Positions 16,720-25,931 of a stretch of 44,571 nt of DNA are shown in pieces. Position 1 is the first letter of the stretch. Each line of letters starts with the position of its first letter. The notes beneath the pieces were generated by a model. That model ran no database searches. It saw only the letters and a list, made by a program, of their open reading frames with translations, and had not been told where the DNA came from. Source of the stretch: Pseudonocardiales bacterium (GTDB taxonomy: Bacteria > Actinomycetota > Actinomycetes > Mycobacteriales > Pseudonocardiaceae); assembly GCA_003244245.1 (NCBI GenBank), contig QHBY01000052.1, positions 1 through 44,571 of the forward strand, in the 5' to 3' direction. The position numbers were made by a program, and so were the translations under genes.

Positions 16720-17523
16720 GTGCGCTCTAGTTCACCCGCTATCACGCCGCCGGATCACTCGATCGGGGTTCGTGAACTGCAGGTTGCCTACGCAACGGAG
16801 CGGTTGCGGCCGCAACGGATCGTCGACCTCGTGCTGGAGCGGATCGCGGCCCGGGGCCAGGACGCGGTATGGATCTCTCGCTGTTCCGACCATGAGCTGC
16901 ATCAGCGGGCTGCAGACCTGGACCGGATCCGGCGAGGGCGCGGCTCGGCCGAGATGCCCCTGTTCGGCGTGCCCTGCGCGGTGAAGGACAACATCGACGT
17001 GGCCGGGCTGGCCACCACGGCCGCCTGCCCGGCGTTCAGTTACCGACCAGCACGCAATGCCAACTGCGTACAGCGGCTGATCGACGCTGGCGCCATCGTC
17101 GTCGGCAAGACCAACATGGATCAGTTCGCCACCGGACTGACCGGCACCCGCTCGCCTTACGGCACCTGCCAAAGCGTCCTCGGCGGTGGTCTGGTTGCCG
17201 GCACCGGCGCCGACCTGATCTCCGGCGGTTCCAGCTCGGGCTCAGCCGTCGCGGTGGCTGCCGGACTGGTCTCCTTCACGCTGGGCACCGACACCGCCGG
17301 CTCCGGACGCGTCCCAGCCGCCATGAACGGGATCGTCGGCTGCAAGCCGACCCGTGGCCTGGTCAGCACCGCGGGCGTCGTGCCGGCCTGCCGGTCGCTG
17401 GACTGCGTGAGCATCTTCACCGCCGACGTCGCGGACGCCGCCGCGGTGTTGGACGTGATCAAAGGCTTCGACCCCGCGGACGCGTGGTCCCGGTCTGTGA
17501 GTGGCAATGCGAGCTATAGCTAA
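16720..17523 (+). pseudogene. Truncated amidase / allophanate hydrolase (AtzF-like)
   Basis: 267 residues covering the first half of an amidase-signature enzyme. Catalytic Ser-Ser-Lys elements are visible: VKDNID (Lys), ISGGSSSGSAVAVAAGLVSF and LGTDTAGSGRVPAAMNGIVG (nucleophile region), followed by CKPTRGLVSTAGVVPACRSL, typical of allophanate hydrolases (allophanate to CO2 and ammonia). The family is normally about 550-600 residues; homology stops near DVIKGFDPADAWSR, and the last residues (SVSGNASYS) look like foreign sequence. The 3' half is not in the window, so something recombined or integrated at about 17,490. The GntR regulator upstream is the expected partner. Probably non-functional. 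Confidence 0.75.
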
Positions 17524-17584
17524 TCATCATTTTGTTACCTACTCGTGATCTGCGCTGATGTGCTGCTCCCGCTCATATGGCGGC

Positions 17585-18964
17585 CTAGCTTTGGCGGCTG
17601 GCCGCGAGGGCGAGCCGTGATCGTTCATCGAAGTCACGGGCAACCGCCACGGTGTGGAAGGGCTGGATGCGTGCTCGGAGGTCGGTGATGGCTTCGGTGC
17701 AGCGGGATGACTTGACGGTGACGGCGAGGTCCAGGGCGCGGTTGGCGTTGTGTACCGCGGTTTCGAGGTCAAGGTTTCCGCTGGTGAGGGCGGCCCGAGC
17801 CAGAGCGGCCTGGCTCAGCGCGCCGCGACGGGCCCGTTTCTGGTTGCGAGCTTCAGCAGCCGAGCGTCGAGCAAATCGGGTGGACTCGACCGGTCGGGCG
17901 ATGTCGCCGAAGGCGTTGGCCCATTCCCCGGCAAGGTAGGCGGTGTCGATGAACCGAGCCCATTCAGGCTCCTCGCCGCGGTAGACCTGCTCAAACGCGG
18001 CCTCGGACTCGACGACAGCGTGGGCGGCTTCGCGGGATTCGCCGAGCGTGGCGTGGGCGCGGGCCTGCAGCGCCCACAAATCGGCGGCGCAGGCCGGGCT
18101 GTAGGCGCGGGTGAGTCCGTGGCGACCGGCGGTCGCTAGCTGCAGTGACTCTTGGTGATGGCCCAGCAGTCGGGCTTGGTCGCTCATTCCGGCCAGCACA
18201 TGCGCGCCGAGCTTGGCGTCCCCGGAGGCCTGGGCCAGTCGCAGGGACTGAACAAGGTAGCGCTGGGCGAGGGCCTGGCGGCCATCGTCGAAGGCCATCC
18301 AACCCAGTAGATAGGTCTGTTCGCTCGCGGCGGCGAACAAACTCGCGCCGGTGTCGGTGTCGGGGTCGACATCGCGCACCAGCGGCAGCACATGGCCGGT
18401 GACGTACTGGGCCAACGCACGGCGCGCATGACCCCCGCCGCGCATCACGTCGGCCTCCTGGTAGACGGCGAACGCCTCACGGATCGCCGCGACCTGCTCA
18501 TGATCGACCCTGCCCCCGCCACGCGGGGCGGTGGCGTCCAGTGTCGCGAGCAGCCAATCCCGGCTGGGGGCAACCGCTGCAGCAGCGACAAACGGAGCAG
18601 TGCGCAGGAAATCGCGGCGGTGCACGTCATTCCTCCCGAGGTCGGCTACTGCTGCCACGGTAGCCGCCAAGCCCGGCCGGTACCTCAGCCCGACGTCGGT
18701 GTCGGCGTCAGCGGACAGGCCGATCGCCTCGGGTCGCACTGGGTAGCCGAAGTGCTCGCTGAACAACTCGCACAGAATCGCCGGGACCGGGGGCTGCGGT
18801 CGTTGACCAGCAAACCAGGCCCGGACCCGGCTGGCGTCGGTATTGAGGTGCAAGCCCCGTGACTGACCACGGCGGTTGACCCGCCGGGCCAACTCCTTAC
18901 GCGACCAACCAGTACCCGCCCAGACCCGCTCCAGATCACCATTGGCGCTCCGCGGCCTGCTCAT
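17585..18964 (-). CDS. Helix-turn-helix/TPR-type regulator (NsdA-like, actinobacterial)
   Basis: 459 residues from ATG 18964. The N-terminus (DLERVWAGTGWSRKELARRV ... VRAWFAGQRPQPPVPAI) is a divergent XRE-like DNA-binding region, followed by a segment with RRDFLRTAPFVAAAAVA and a C-terminal half of TPR-like helical repeats (e.g. LGWMAFDDGRQALAQRYLVQ, and SGDAKLGAHVLAGMSDQARL after it). Such proteins are abundant in Streptomyces and Pseudonocardiales; one member, NsdA, negatively affects sporulation and antibiotic production. It is divergent from the small-gene cluster at 19.5-21.6 kb across a ~520-bp region. Target and ligand are unknown. Confidence 0.82.
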   Translation of the reverse strand: MSRPRSANGDLERVWAGTGWSRKELARRVNRRGQSRGLHLNTDASRVRAWFAGQRPQPPVPAILCELFSEHFGYPVRPEAIGLSADADTDVGLRYRPGLAATVAAVADLGRNDVHRRDFLRTAPFVAAAAVAPSRDWLLATLDATAPRGGGRVDHEQVAAIREAFAVYQEADVMRGGGHARRALAQYVTGHVLPLVRDVDPDTDTGASLFAAASEQTYLLGWMAFDDGRQALAQRYLVQSLRLAQASGDAKLGAHVLAGMSDQARLLGHHQESLQLATAGRHGLTRAYSPACAADLWALQARAHATLGESREAAHAVVESEAAFEQVYRGEEPEWARFIDTAYLAGEWANAFGDIARPVESTRFARRSAAEARNQKRARRGALSQAALARAALTSGNLDLETAVHNANRALDLAVTVKSSRCTEAITDLRARIQPFHTVAVARDFDERSRLALAASRQS

Positions 18965-19490
18965 CACCAGCCTCCACCTCCTGCCCTGCCCCCATCGAAT
19001 CCGAACCGTCACAGCTTCTTCACGCGCCGTCAAGGATTTCGCACTACCCCTCACCACCCCCTCACCCCCTGCCGGGCACGCCCCGGCGGCAGTTAGCTGG
19101 ATCAGGCCGACGAGAGATCGCGTAGGCAACAGACCCCACGACAAACATCGGCAACCCCAGCCGCGAGCGCAGGAAGACGATGATGATGCCCGCCAAAGCA
19201 GATCACGCCAACCTGAGTGTGTACCAGGCCAGTCATGACCAACCGCGTGAGCAGCTAGTTGATGCCGCGCGGGCTGCGGTCGAGCCCGTCAGCCGATTCC
19301 CGCGGGGTCAGCTCCCGCGGTACCTGCCCCACGATGCGTCGCCTGCCACAACAACTGACGTTTCCCACCCCGACGCCCTGGGCGGCGTGACACCCCAACG
19401 AACCGCCATGTCGGATGCGGACAGCCGCCGTGTCCGCATCCGCGCCCAGCGAGGCCCGCTGTGGGCCCGGACCGCACAAGGAGATGGCCG
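18965..19490. other. 526-bp divergent intergenic region
   Basis: Lies between the leftward helix-turn-helix/TPR regulator and the rightward small-gene cluster. It probably contains promoters for both. Reading frames exist in it but have no recognisable protein pattern or good ribosome-binding site, so I call none. Confidence 0.5.
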
Positions 19491-20024
19491 ATGAACCCGA
19501 ACGATCCACTGCGTGGGGCATTGCGTGATGTCCTTGTTGATGCGGTCGAGTCGGGGTCGGGTGCTGTGGGTGGGATCGGCTCGCTCCAGTGTCGGGTGTT
19601 CGCGACCCTGTATGCCCTGCTCGGTGCCCACCCGGTGGATCAGCGAGGCCGGTGCTCGTCGTGTCGGAGGCCGGGCGCGGTGCTCGGATTCCGTCGCCGG
19701 CACTGCCGGGTGCACCGGGAGGCGACCCTCTGGCTCCAGCAGCCCGAGTGGTTCCTGCGTTCCCGGTTGATCAGCGAGCTAGGGCTGACCGATCTACCAC
19801 CCACGCAGGACCCTACGAACCCTACCGCGGCCGGCGACGTGGGGGACGACACTGACGTGAGGCCCCCGATCGAACCCGACCCCAGCGACCCACACAGTGA
19901 ACCATTCCAGACCCCGACCGTCTCGCCACCGCTTCCTCCCCGAAGGCTCCCCAGGGCGAGACGGTCGGACCCCACCCCACGATGCATCCCTGGCAGGTCG
20001 CCGGTGCGCGCAGGCATCCCATAA
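19491..20024 (+). CDS. Conserved-type hypothetical protein with Cys/His cluster
   Basis: 177 residues from ATG 19491, preceded by AAGGAG at good spacing. The N-terminal half has a likely metal-binding knuckle, CSSCRRPGAVLGFRRRHC then RVHREATLWL (two Cys, then Cys-x3-His); the C-terminal half is Pro/Asp-rich and low complexity. Proteins like this occur next to helix-turn-helix/TPR regulators in Pseudonocardiales, but I know no function. It is the first gene of a rightward group at 19.5-21.6 kb. Confidence 0.65.
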   Translation: MNPNDPLRGALRDVLVDAVESGSGAVGGIGSLQCRVFATLYALLGAHPVDQRGRCSSCRRPGAVLGFRRRHCRVHREATLWLQQPEWFLRSRLISELGLTDLPPTQDPTNPTAAGDVGDDTDVRPPIEPDPSDPHSEPFQTPTVSPPLPPRRLPRARRSDPTPRCIPGRSPVRAGIP

Positions 20025-20141
20025 GTGACGCCGGCCCCCTTAGATCGCCGGCTGGCTGCCGGTTGAGTCAGCGGCCCCCGACGCTGGGCTCCCGGCGGCC
20101 AGTCGGCCACCAACCACACCCGCGTGAAGTGGAGATACACC

Positions 20142-20417
20142 ATGCCCGCTGCCACACCGCCACCGGTCGGTGACCGGTGGGGCGATGTCGAGGGCCGCCA
20201 CATTTCCCTATTCTGCCTGGTCGAGCAGGTCGCCGAGAGCACGCTGCGGGGGTTGCTGCCCTCGCGGCTGCACCAACAAGGCCAGGTCGTCGGCAGGGGC
20301 CTCGATTCGGTTTACGTGCGCTTCGCGGGCAACGAGGTGGTCAGCCTGTCACCCCGTCTGCTGCGCCTGCTCCCCGATGCGCCAGATGGCGCGGCGCGTC
20401 GCGAGGGGCCGGGATGA
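20142..20417 (+). CDS. Small hypothetical protein
   Basis: 91 residues from ATG 20142 with GGAG about 7 nt upstream (GTGGAGATACACC). The protein reads MPAATPPPVGDRWGDVEGRH..., with no recognised domain, signal peptide or membrane helix. Its TGA overlaps the next ATG (ATGA), which supports both starts and suggests coupled translation. Confidence 0.65.
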   Translation: MPAATPPPVGDRWGDVEGRHISLFCLVEQVAESTLRGLLPSRLHQQGQVVGRGLDSVYVRFAGNEVVSLSPRLLRLLPDAPDGAARREGPG

Positions 20418-21130
20418 GCGCGGGCAACAGTCACCGCGCTGCCGGTGCTGTGGCGGTGACCGCCACCCGGCCGGTGGTGCTGGTGCGGTACCGGCCGGGT
20501 GCCGGGGAAACCGCGCGCATCGTGCATGTGGTGCCAGCACACCCAGGAACGCAGACGGACATGACCGGGGTGGCGCTCTGTGGGGCGCTGCTGCGCCCGG
20601 AGTTGGTGGAGACCGTCACGCCCGGTCAGGGCATGCCCTGCTCGTTGTGCGTGCTCAGCCAGGCCAGCGCGAGTCTGCCCCCGGTGCCCGTCATCGGCTC
20701 CGGGGCGGTGGATGCCACCGTTGCTGACTGCGGGTCGCAGGCGGCTGCAGTGGCCTACCGGGAGTGGGGTTGGCCGGTGACCCGGCGTCACCACCAGGTG
20801 TGGCTGACTCTGGAACCTGACACAGTGGCGCTGATCATGCCCGTGCCTCTGTCGGCTCGGGTGAGCACGATCTTGCGCCAGCAACATTGCCCTGCCCTGG
20901 TGCTGGCTCATCCCGACGCCCCTGAGCACCACGTGATGCTGGCTGGGGAGCGCTATGGCGTGGCGCTGCCCTGGCCGGCGGGTATGCACCGCAGCATCGG
21001 CACCTTTCCGCTGCCACCCACCAGGACCGCCAACGGGCCGGTGACCTGGGCGCAGCCACCCGAGGCGGACGCATTGCGGCTGTGTCGGGAGATCGACGTG
21101 TTCACCGCGCTGCGCGACCCGCCCACCTAA
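20414..21130 (+). CDS. Hypothetical protein with weak primase-polymerase-like segment
   Basis: 238 residues from ATG 20414. The C-terminal half (AAAVAYREWGWPVTRRHHQVWL ... FPLPPTRTANGPVTWAQPPE ... LRLCREIDVFTALR) looks like a conserved actinobacterial family whose start distantly recalls the AxxYxxxGWPV motif of bifunctional DNA primase-polymerase N-terminal domains. The N-terminal part has a CGALLRPELVE ... MPCSLC segment with Cys pairs that could bind metal. I do not assign a function. It is coupled to the preceding 91-residue gene. A longer upstream reading would overlap that gene entirely and is rejected. Confidence 0.65.
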   Translation: MSAGNSHRAAGAVAVTATRPVVLVRYRPGAGETARIVHVVPAHPGTQTDMTGVALCGALLRPELVETVTPGQGMPCSLCVLSQASASLPPVPVIGSGAVDATVADCGSQAAAVAYREWGWPVTRRHHQVWLTLEPDTVALIMPVPLSARVSTILRQQHCPALVLAHPDAPEHHVMLAGERYGVALPWPAGMHRSIGTFPLPPTRTANGPVTWAQPPEADALRLCREIDVFTALRDPPT

Positions 21131-21137
21131 GAGCAGG

Positions 21138-21180
21138 GCCGGGCCACCCCCACCGTGCAAGGAACGGGTGGCCCGGCTGG
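21138..21180 (+). terminator. Inverted repeat, possible terminator
   Basis: GGGCCGGGCCACCC is followed after a short loop by GGGTGGCCCGGC, forming a strong GC-rich hairpin just after the stop at 21130. No clear T-run follows, as is common in high-GC actinobacteria. Confidence 0.5.
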
Positions 21181-21284
21181 GAACCCCAAGGAGGCCCCGA
21201 TGCCAGATGGTATCGGGGCCGTTGCGCTGCGCCATACGGGCGTAGCGCCGCTAGCGGCTCCGGTCAGGACCTGAGGAGTACGCG

Positions 21285-21572
21285 ATGGCTGGGAGCGTGA
21301 TCTTTCGGCTGGTGGCGCCCGGTGAGGCGGCCGGGATAGTCGCCGCGCACGGCAGGGCGGTCGCTCTGGCACAGCGGGTCCGGGCGTTGCTGGCGTTGGC
21401 CGGGCTGGACACCGGCTCGGTGCTGGTGGTGCCCAGCCTGACCGAGGAAGGTGAGCCGGTGGTGTACCTGAGCACCCTCACCGACCTCGCCCGGCGGCAT
21501 CTGACACAAATCCTTCCCGGCGCTCTCCAGCCACCCCCGGATGATCGAGGCGGTGGGCAACACGCCGCCTAA
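21285..21572 (+). CDS. Small hypothetical protein
   Basis: 95 residues from ATG 21285, with GAGGAG 7 nt upstream. The protein (MAGSVIFRLVAPGEAAGIVA ...) is Ala/Leu-rich, soluble by appearance, and has no domain I recognise. It follows the 238-residue gene after a 154-bp gap containing GGCCGGGCCACCC / GGGTGGCCCGGC, an inverted repeat near 21138-21180 that could be a terminator. Confidence 0.55.
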   Translation: MAGSVIFRLVAPGEAAGIVAAHGRAVALAQRVRALLALAGLDTGSVLVVPSLTEEGEPVVYLSTLTDLARRHLTQILPGALQPPPDDRGGGQHAA

Positions 21573-21959
21573 CGAATTGGACAGAGGTTTCCCGCGCTCC
21601 TGGGTCTGGACCTGGGCCCAGGAGCGCGCCGCCGACGCGCGGTACTGCGGTGAGCGGGGGTCCGGGCGCCGTACCAGCCGCAGCGGTGGTGTCGGCCCTC
21701 CATTCGTTCCACCAGTTCCGGAGTCGACGGTGGGCGATGAGGACAAACTCATCGTCTGGCTCGCCGGGGACATCTGCCCGGTGAAGATGTCGCGGGACTG
21801 GCTGCGTCGCGCGCATCAGCGTCTGATGAGAACCAGTGGTGGCAAGGACTTCGGCGTGGCGGACGAGGCGGTCGATCCAGCGACGCTGCGGCCAGCGGGT
21901 CGCCCACTCCTGCTACTGGCACACCGTCGTCGCGGTAACCGCCACCCGTATAGTTGCCA

Positions 21960-22033
21960 CCGATTCCCCCCGGGGATTCGACCGCCACCGCGGTCAGCGA
22001 GCTCTTATGCGGGTCAATACCGATTATGATCAT
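21960..22033 (-). mobile_element. IS110-family transposase N-terminal remnant
   Basis: From ATG 22033 on the minus strand the frame reads MIIIGIDPHKSSLTAVAVES, the RuvC-like DEDD start of IS110 transposases (IGIDxHKxxxTAVAVD). Homology is lost after about 25 residues, so only the 5' tip remains. It marks past transposition next to the biosynthetic cluster. Confidence 0.75.
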
Positions 22034-22487
22034 GCGCACCCTTCCGTCGCCAGACGAGGGTGATCCCGCGACGGGCACCCTGACTTCAGGTCGGTTCATG
22101 CCTCTGTAGAGCCACGTCACGGGCGGGCGATGACCACCAGCACGCTATGTGTGAGCCAGCCACAGAAGGCGGCAAGAAGCATCCGAGCTAACCAGCCATC
22201 GCCCTCGGCACGCTATGGGCTGCAGAGCCAGGCGCCTGATCCACATCCAACAAGTCAGCAGCGTCAACTCACTGCCGACGGACCAGCTCAACGAGACCCT
22301 GAATGGACACAGTTCCCTCCCCACTTCGTCCAGTCGTCCAGTCGGCGTGCGTCTCCCTGACGTTCGTCAGGATGACGCGGGCTGACCCTCGTGGTCATAT
22401 CGAGACTGCCAACACGAGCGGCGAGTGTGTGAGATTCATTGGCGTGGGAGCGCAGCTTTCATGCGGCCGCCGGAAACTGGGGGAAGA
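22034..22487. other. Upstream region of the NRPS operon
   Basis: About 450 bp with no convincing gene. It must carry the promoter of the rightward operon and includes the palindrome described separately. Composition is somewhat less GC-rich than the flanking genes. Confidence 0.5.
22356..22371. promoter_or_regulatory. Palindrome CCTGACG-TT-CGTCAGG (candidate operator)
   Basis: A perfect 7-bp inverted repeat with a 2-bp centre, 116 bp upstream of the NRPS start. TGACG/CGTCA half-sites of this geometry suit a dimeric regulator such as TetR or GntR types. No footprint evidence; the assignment is by symmetry and position only. Confidence 0.45.
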
Positions 22488-25400
22488 ATGATCCGCGGAA
22501 ATTCCCTGATGGCAGCCATCGAAGACGCGGCAAGGCTGGACCCGAGCGGGCTCGCCTGGACTGGTGACAGGCAGATGTACAGCTACGGGCAACTCAACCA
22601 GGATGCGGATCGCCTAGCCCAGCATCTCCTCCACTCGTCTATCGGCACCGGCGATCGGGTCGGGTTGTTCTTGGAACGGGGACCGGACATGGGCGTGGCG
22701 ATGTTGGGAGTCCTAAAATCGGGGGCGGCTTTCCTGCCTCTCGGTCTCGAGGAACCGGCAGTGCGGCGGACAGCCATTCTGCGCGACGGTGAACCCGCCG
22801 CTGTGATAGTGCACCCCGCCACCGTGGACAGATTCACCAACGGGTGGCGGGTGGTCGATCTGCACGCCGCCATCGACGACAGCTCGTCGCCGGTGAGTAC
22901 GCCCAAGCTCGACGTCGGCGCGAACCATGTCGCCTATGTGTTGTACACGTCAGGTTCGACCGGAAAACCGAAAGGCGTAGTCGTCGAGCACGGCAATCTG
23001 CTAGCCCATATCGACTGGCTAGCCGAGCATCTGCCGCTCGGACAGGACGATCGGCTACTCCAGTTCTCCCCGTACACCTTCGATGCCTCGATGACCGACT
23101 TCTTTTGGCCACTGTCCTGTGGCGCGACCGTCGTGTCCATGGCGGAAGGCGACTACCTGGACCCGTTGATCGTCGTCCAGACCCTCGTCGAGAAAAAGAT
23201 CACGGCGGTGCGCCTGCCACCAGCGATGATGCCGCTGCTGCTCGCCGAGCCTGCATTGCGCGAAGCCATCCGGCTGCGCTACCTGATCTGCGGTGGTGAG
23301 AGATTCCCTGCGCCGCTGGCACGACGTATCCGGGAGACCCTGCCGTGGGTGAGATTCTTCAATCGCTACGGACCGACCGAAGCCGCTGTCGCGGTCACCT
23401 ATCACGAGGTCACCGACGCAGACGACCTCGGCGACGGCGACCTACCGATCGGTTCGCCTGTAGCGGACGTGGAACTGCACATCGCCGACGACGACGGCCG
23501 GATCGTCGACATCGCTCCTGGCCTCAGTGGCGAGTTGCTGATCGGGGGCGCACCCGTCGCTCGGGGCTACCTTGGCGACAGTGCCCTGACCTTAGAGCGG
23601 TTCGTCGATCTTCCCGAGGTTGGGCGCGTGTTCCGCTCCGGCGATGTCGTCCGCGTCACCGAGGCGGGAGCGCTGCTCTTCGTCGGTCGTCGAGACGAAC
23701 AGGTTCAGGTGGCAGGCAACCGGGTGGAACTGGGTGACGTACGGAGCGCGCTATGCGCACATCCTCACGTCGAGAGCTGCGTGGTCACAGTACGGGAGGA
23801 CACTGGCGCTGCCCTTGCGGCCTATGTCGTGGCAGGAAGCGAACGCCCGGAAGCGGATGAGCTGCGTGCTTTTGTACGTTCGCTGCTACCACGGCACATG
23901 GTGCCGAGCCGCATCACCTTCCTGGACCGGCTACCCCTGACCGACCGGGGAAAGGTCGACCTAGCCGCACTGGCACGTCTCGGTGAACCGATCGTATCCG
24001 AGCCGGAGCCGCCGTCGGCCGAAGAGAGTGTCGTTCGTCTGGCGTGGCGGGAAGTGCTCGGCACGGCCGACGGCTCGCGGGGGTTCTTGGACTGCGGAGG
24101 GAGTTCGCTTCAGGCAGCCAGGCTGGCCAGCCGACTTCGATCCCGGCTTGGCGTCACGGTCACCACCGGAGACATCCTCGGCCACACCGATCTTGATGCG
24201 CTCGACCGTTGGGTAGCAGAACTTGGACGGCACTTCGATGAGTCACCGAAAGGCCGTCCAGCGGACAGTGAATCGCCGATGTCGTTCCTCCAGGAACGCC
24301 TGTGGTTCATGCATGAATTCGCACCTGACGAACCCGTTTACAATTTCCAGGCCATCTACCATTTCACCGGGGATCTCGACGAATCCGCGCTGCGGACCGC
24401 ATTGTCTGGGGTCATCGAGCGGCACGAGATCCTTCGCACAACTTTCGTCAGCCGTGACGGAATACCGCATCAGCTCGTCCATGACCGGGCCGATCCGGCT
24501 GTCACCGTGTTGGACCTGAGTGACGCGGGACTGACGATCGACCAGTTGGAGACCGAAGCCAGACAGGCCGCCAATCAGTTCGTGCGCCGCGTCTTCGACA
24601 TCACGACTCTACCGCTGGTGCGCTGGTGCCTGATCCGCCTCGACGAACATCACAGCTGGCTGGTTCACAGCCAGCATCACCTGACACACGATGGCTGGTC
24701 CTTCTCGGTGTTCCTTGACGAGTTGCTCCGGCGCTATCGAGCCGCGGTGGGCGGAGTCGAGGTGCATTTGGTCGATCCGGTGTTGCAGTGCGGAGACTTC
24801 GCGTACCGCCAGCGCCGCTGGTGGGACAAGCGGGGCAAGGCTGAGCACCTGGGTTACTGGCTGGACCACCTGCGGGGCGTGCCACCGCTCGCACTCGCCG
24901 CCCGATCGGGGGCGCTTCAAGACCAGACAGGCACTCAGGTTCGTCGGCGAGTCCACCCTGAACTCGTGCAGCGGATCAAGCACGCGAGCAGCAAGCTCTC
25001 GGTGACACCGTTCATGTTCTGCTTCTCCACCTGGGCCGTCTTCCTGTGGACGCTGACCGGGCAACGAGACTTCGCGATCGGCACCGCCGTGGTGAACCGG
25101 CCCTGGGAAGACGCCGAACACATGCTCGGCTGCGTGCTGAACAACATACCGATCCGGGTCGCGCCAGAGCCGGATGCCGAGTTCGGAACGCTGGTCGGGC
25201 AGACCGCCGAACTATTGCTGGACGGATACGCCCACGAGGGTGCACCCCTGCACGCGATCGTAGAGGCACTACGGCTACCGCGTTCCACCGAGAACCCGGT
25301 CTTCCAGACGACCTTCAACTTCCACGATGCGCCGTTCCCCGACCTCACGCTGCCCGGTGTGCGAATGGTACTGGAAGAAGCGGTGACGAACGGCACGGCG

Positions 25401-25931
25401 AAGTTCCCCATCGACGTCATCGTCATCACAGAGGCGCAACAGCGGACCGGACGCACAGGACCGGACGAATGGGACCTGGTGTATCACGCATCGGCGCGCT
25501 ACTTCGACGCCAAACAGGCAGAGACGACCGCGGACGCGTTCCTGTCCCTGCTCGCCCAGGTCGCCAGCGACCATTCGGTCCGGTTGGCCGGCCTGGTCAC
25601 GCCGTCGATATCTGCGCGCGCCCTGCCGGCGGCAGCCGTTTCGGCCGACGTGGCAGTGACGGCATCACCGGGCGAGGATGGCGACCGCGCGAGTGTTCGA
25701 GATGTCGCCCGCGAGGTCTGGATCAGTTTGCTGAGGATCGCCGACCTAGCTGACAACGACGACTTCTTCGAGCGCGGCGGGCATTCGCTGCTCGCCGTGC
25801 GGGCGGTAAGCCTCATACGAGCACGGCTCGACCGCTCGATACCGGTGCGAACGATCTTCGAGACGCACACCTTCAGCTCCTTTGTGGACGCTGTCGTCGA
25901 GTCCGGTCAGGTGCGCGAGGTGATCTCGTGA
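22488..25931 (+). CDS. Nonribosomal peptide synthetase, A-T-C-T
   Basis: 1,147 residues from ATG 22488, preceded by a GGGGGA ribosome-binding site; an earlier ATG (22425) lacks one. The adenylation domain (about 10-500) has YTSGSTGKPKG, NRYGPTEAAV, RSGDVVR and LTDRGKVD. The first carrier domain has GGSS with Ser about 540. The condensation domain (about 597-1010) begins SFLQERLWFM, an LCL-like start, with HHLTHDG at 730-736. A second carrier has GGHS with Ser about 1100. By alignment with GrsA I read a specificity code D-A-T-A-I-G-R-V-A-K, which I do not recognise; the first Asp implies an alpha-amino acid. There is no starting C domain, so this is probably an initiation module followed by a condensation onto a second carrier that lacks its own A domain. 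No epimerase or TE. A TTA codon lies at 23592. Confidence 0.95.
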   Translation: MIRGNSLMAAIEDAARLDPSGLAWTGDRQMYSYGQLNQDADRLAQHLLHSSIGTGDRVGLFLERGPDMGVAMLGVLKSGAAFLPLGLEEPAVRRTAILRDGEPAAVIVHPATVDRFTNGWRVVDLHAAIDDSSSPVSTPKLDVGANHVAYVLYTSGSTGKPKGVVVEHGNLLAHIDWLAEHLPLGQDDRLLQFSPYTFDASMTDFFWPLSCGATVVSMAEGDYLDPLIVVQTLVEKKITAVRLPPAMMPLLLAEPALREAIRLRYLICGGERFPAPLARRIRETLPWVRFFNRYGPTEAAVAVTYHEVTDADDLGDGDLPIGSPVADVELHIADDDGRIVDIAPGLSGELLIGGAPVARGYLGDSALTLERFVDLPEVGRVFRSGDVVRVTEAGALLFVGRRDEQVQVAGNRVELGDVRSALCAHPHVESCVVTVREDTGAALAAYVVAGSERPEADELRAFVRSLLPRHMVPSRITFLDRLPLTDRGKVDLAALARLGEPIVSEPEPPSAEESVVRLAWREVLGTADGSRGFLDCGGSSLQAARLASRLRSRLGVTVTTGDILGHTDLDALDRWVAELGRHFDESPKGRPADSESPMSFLQERLWFMHEFAPDEPVYNFQAIYHFTGDLDESALRTALSGVIERHEILRTTFVSRDGIPHQLVHDRADPAVTVLDLSDAGLTIDQLETEARQAANQFVRRVFDITTLPLVRWCLIRLDEHHSWLVHSQHHLTHDGWSFSVFLDELLRRYRAAVGGVEVHLVDPVLQCGDFAYRQRRWWDKRGKAEHLGYWLDHLRGVPPLALAARSGALQDQTGTQVRRRVHPELVQRIKHASSKLSVTPFMFCFSTWAVFLWTLTGQRDFAIGTAVVNRPWEDAEHMLGCVLNNIPIRVAPEPDAEFGTLVGQTAELLLDGYAHEGAPLHAIVEALRLPRSTENPVFQTTFNFHDAPFPDLTLPGVRMVLEEAVTNGTAKFPIDVIVITEAQQRTGRTGPDEWDLVYHASARYFDAKQAETTADAFLSLLAQVASDHSVRLAGLVTPSISARALPAAAVSADVAVTASPGEDGDRASVRDVAREVWISLLRIADLADNDDFFERGGHSLLAVRAVSLIRARLDRSIPVRTIFETHTFSSFVDAVVESGQVREVIS

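Noticed and set aside
21478-22029. Overlapping frames on both strands between the small genes and the IS110 remnant
   Set aside because: Neither strand shows a recognisable protein or good start; probably degraded mobile DNA.
22488-22600. Standard 4'-phosphopantetheinyl transferase or MbtH gene near the NRPS
   Set aside because: Neither family is visible in the window; they may be supplied from elsewhere in the genome.
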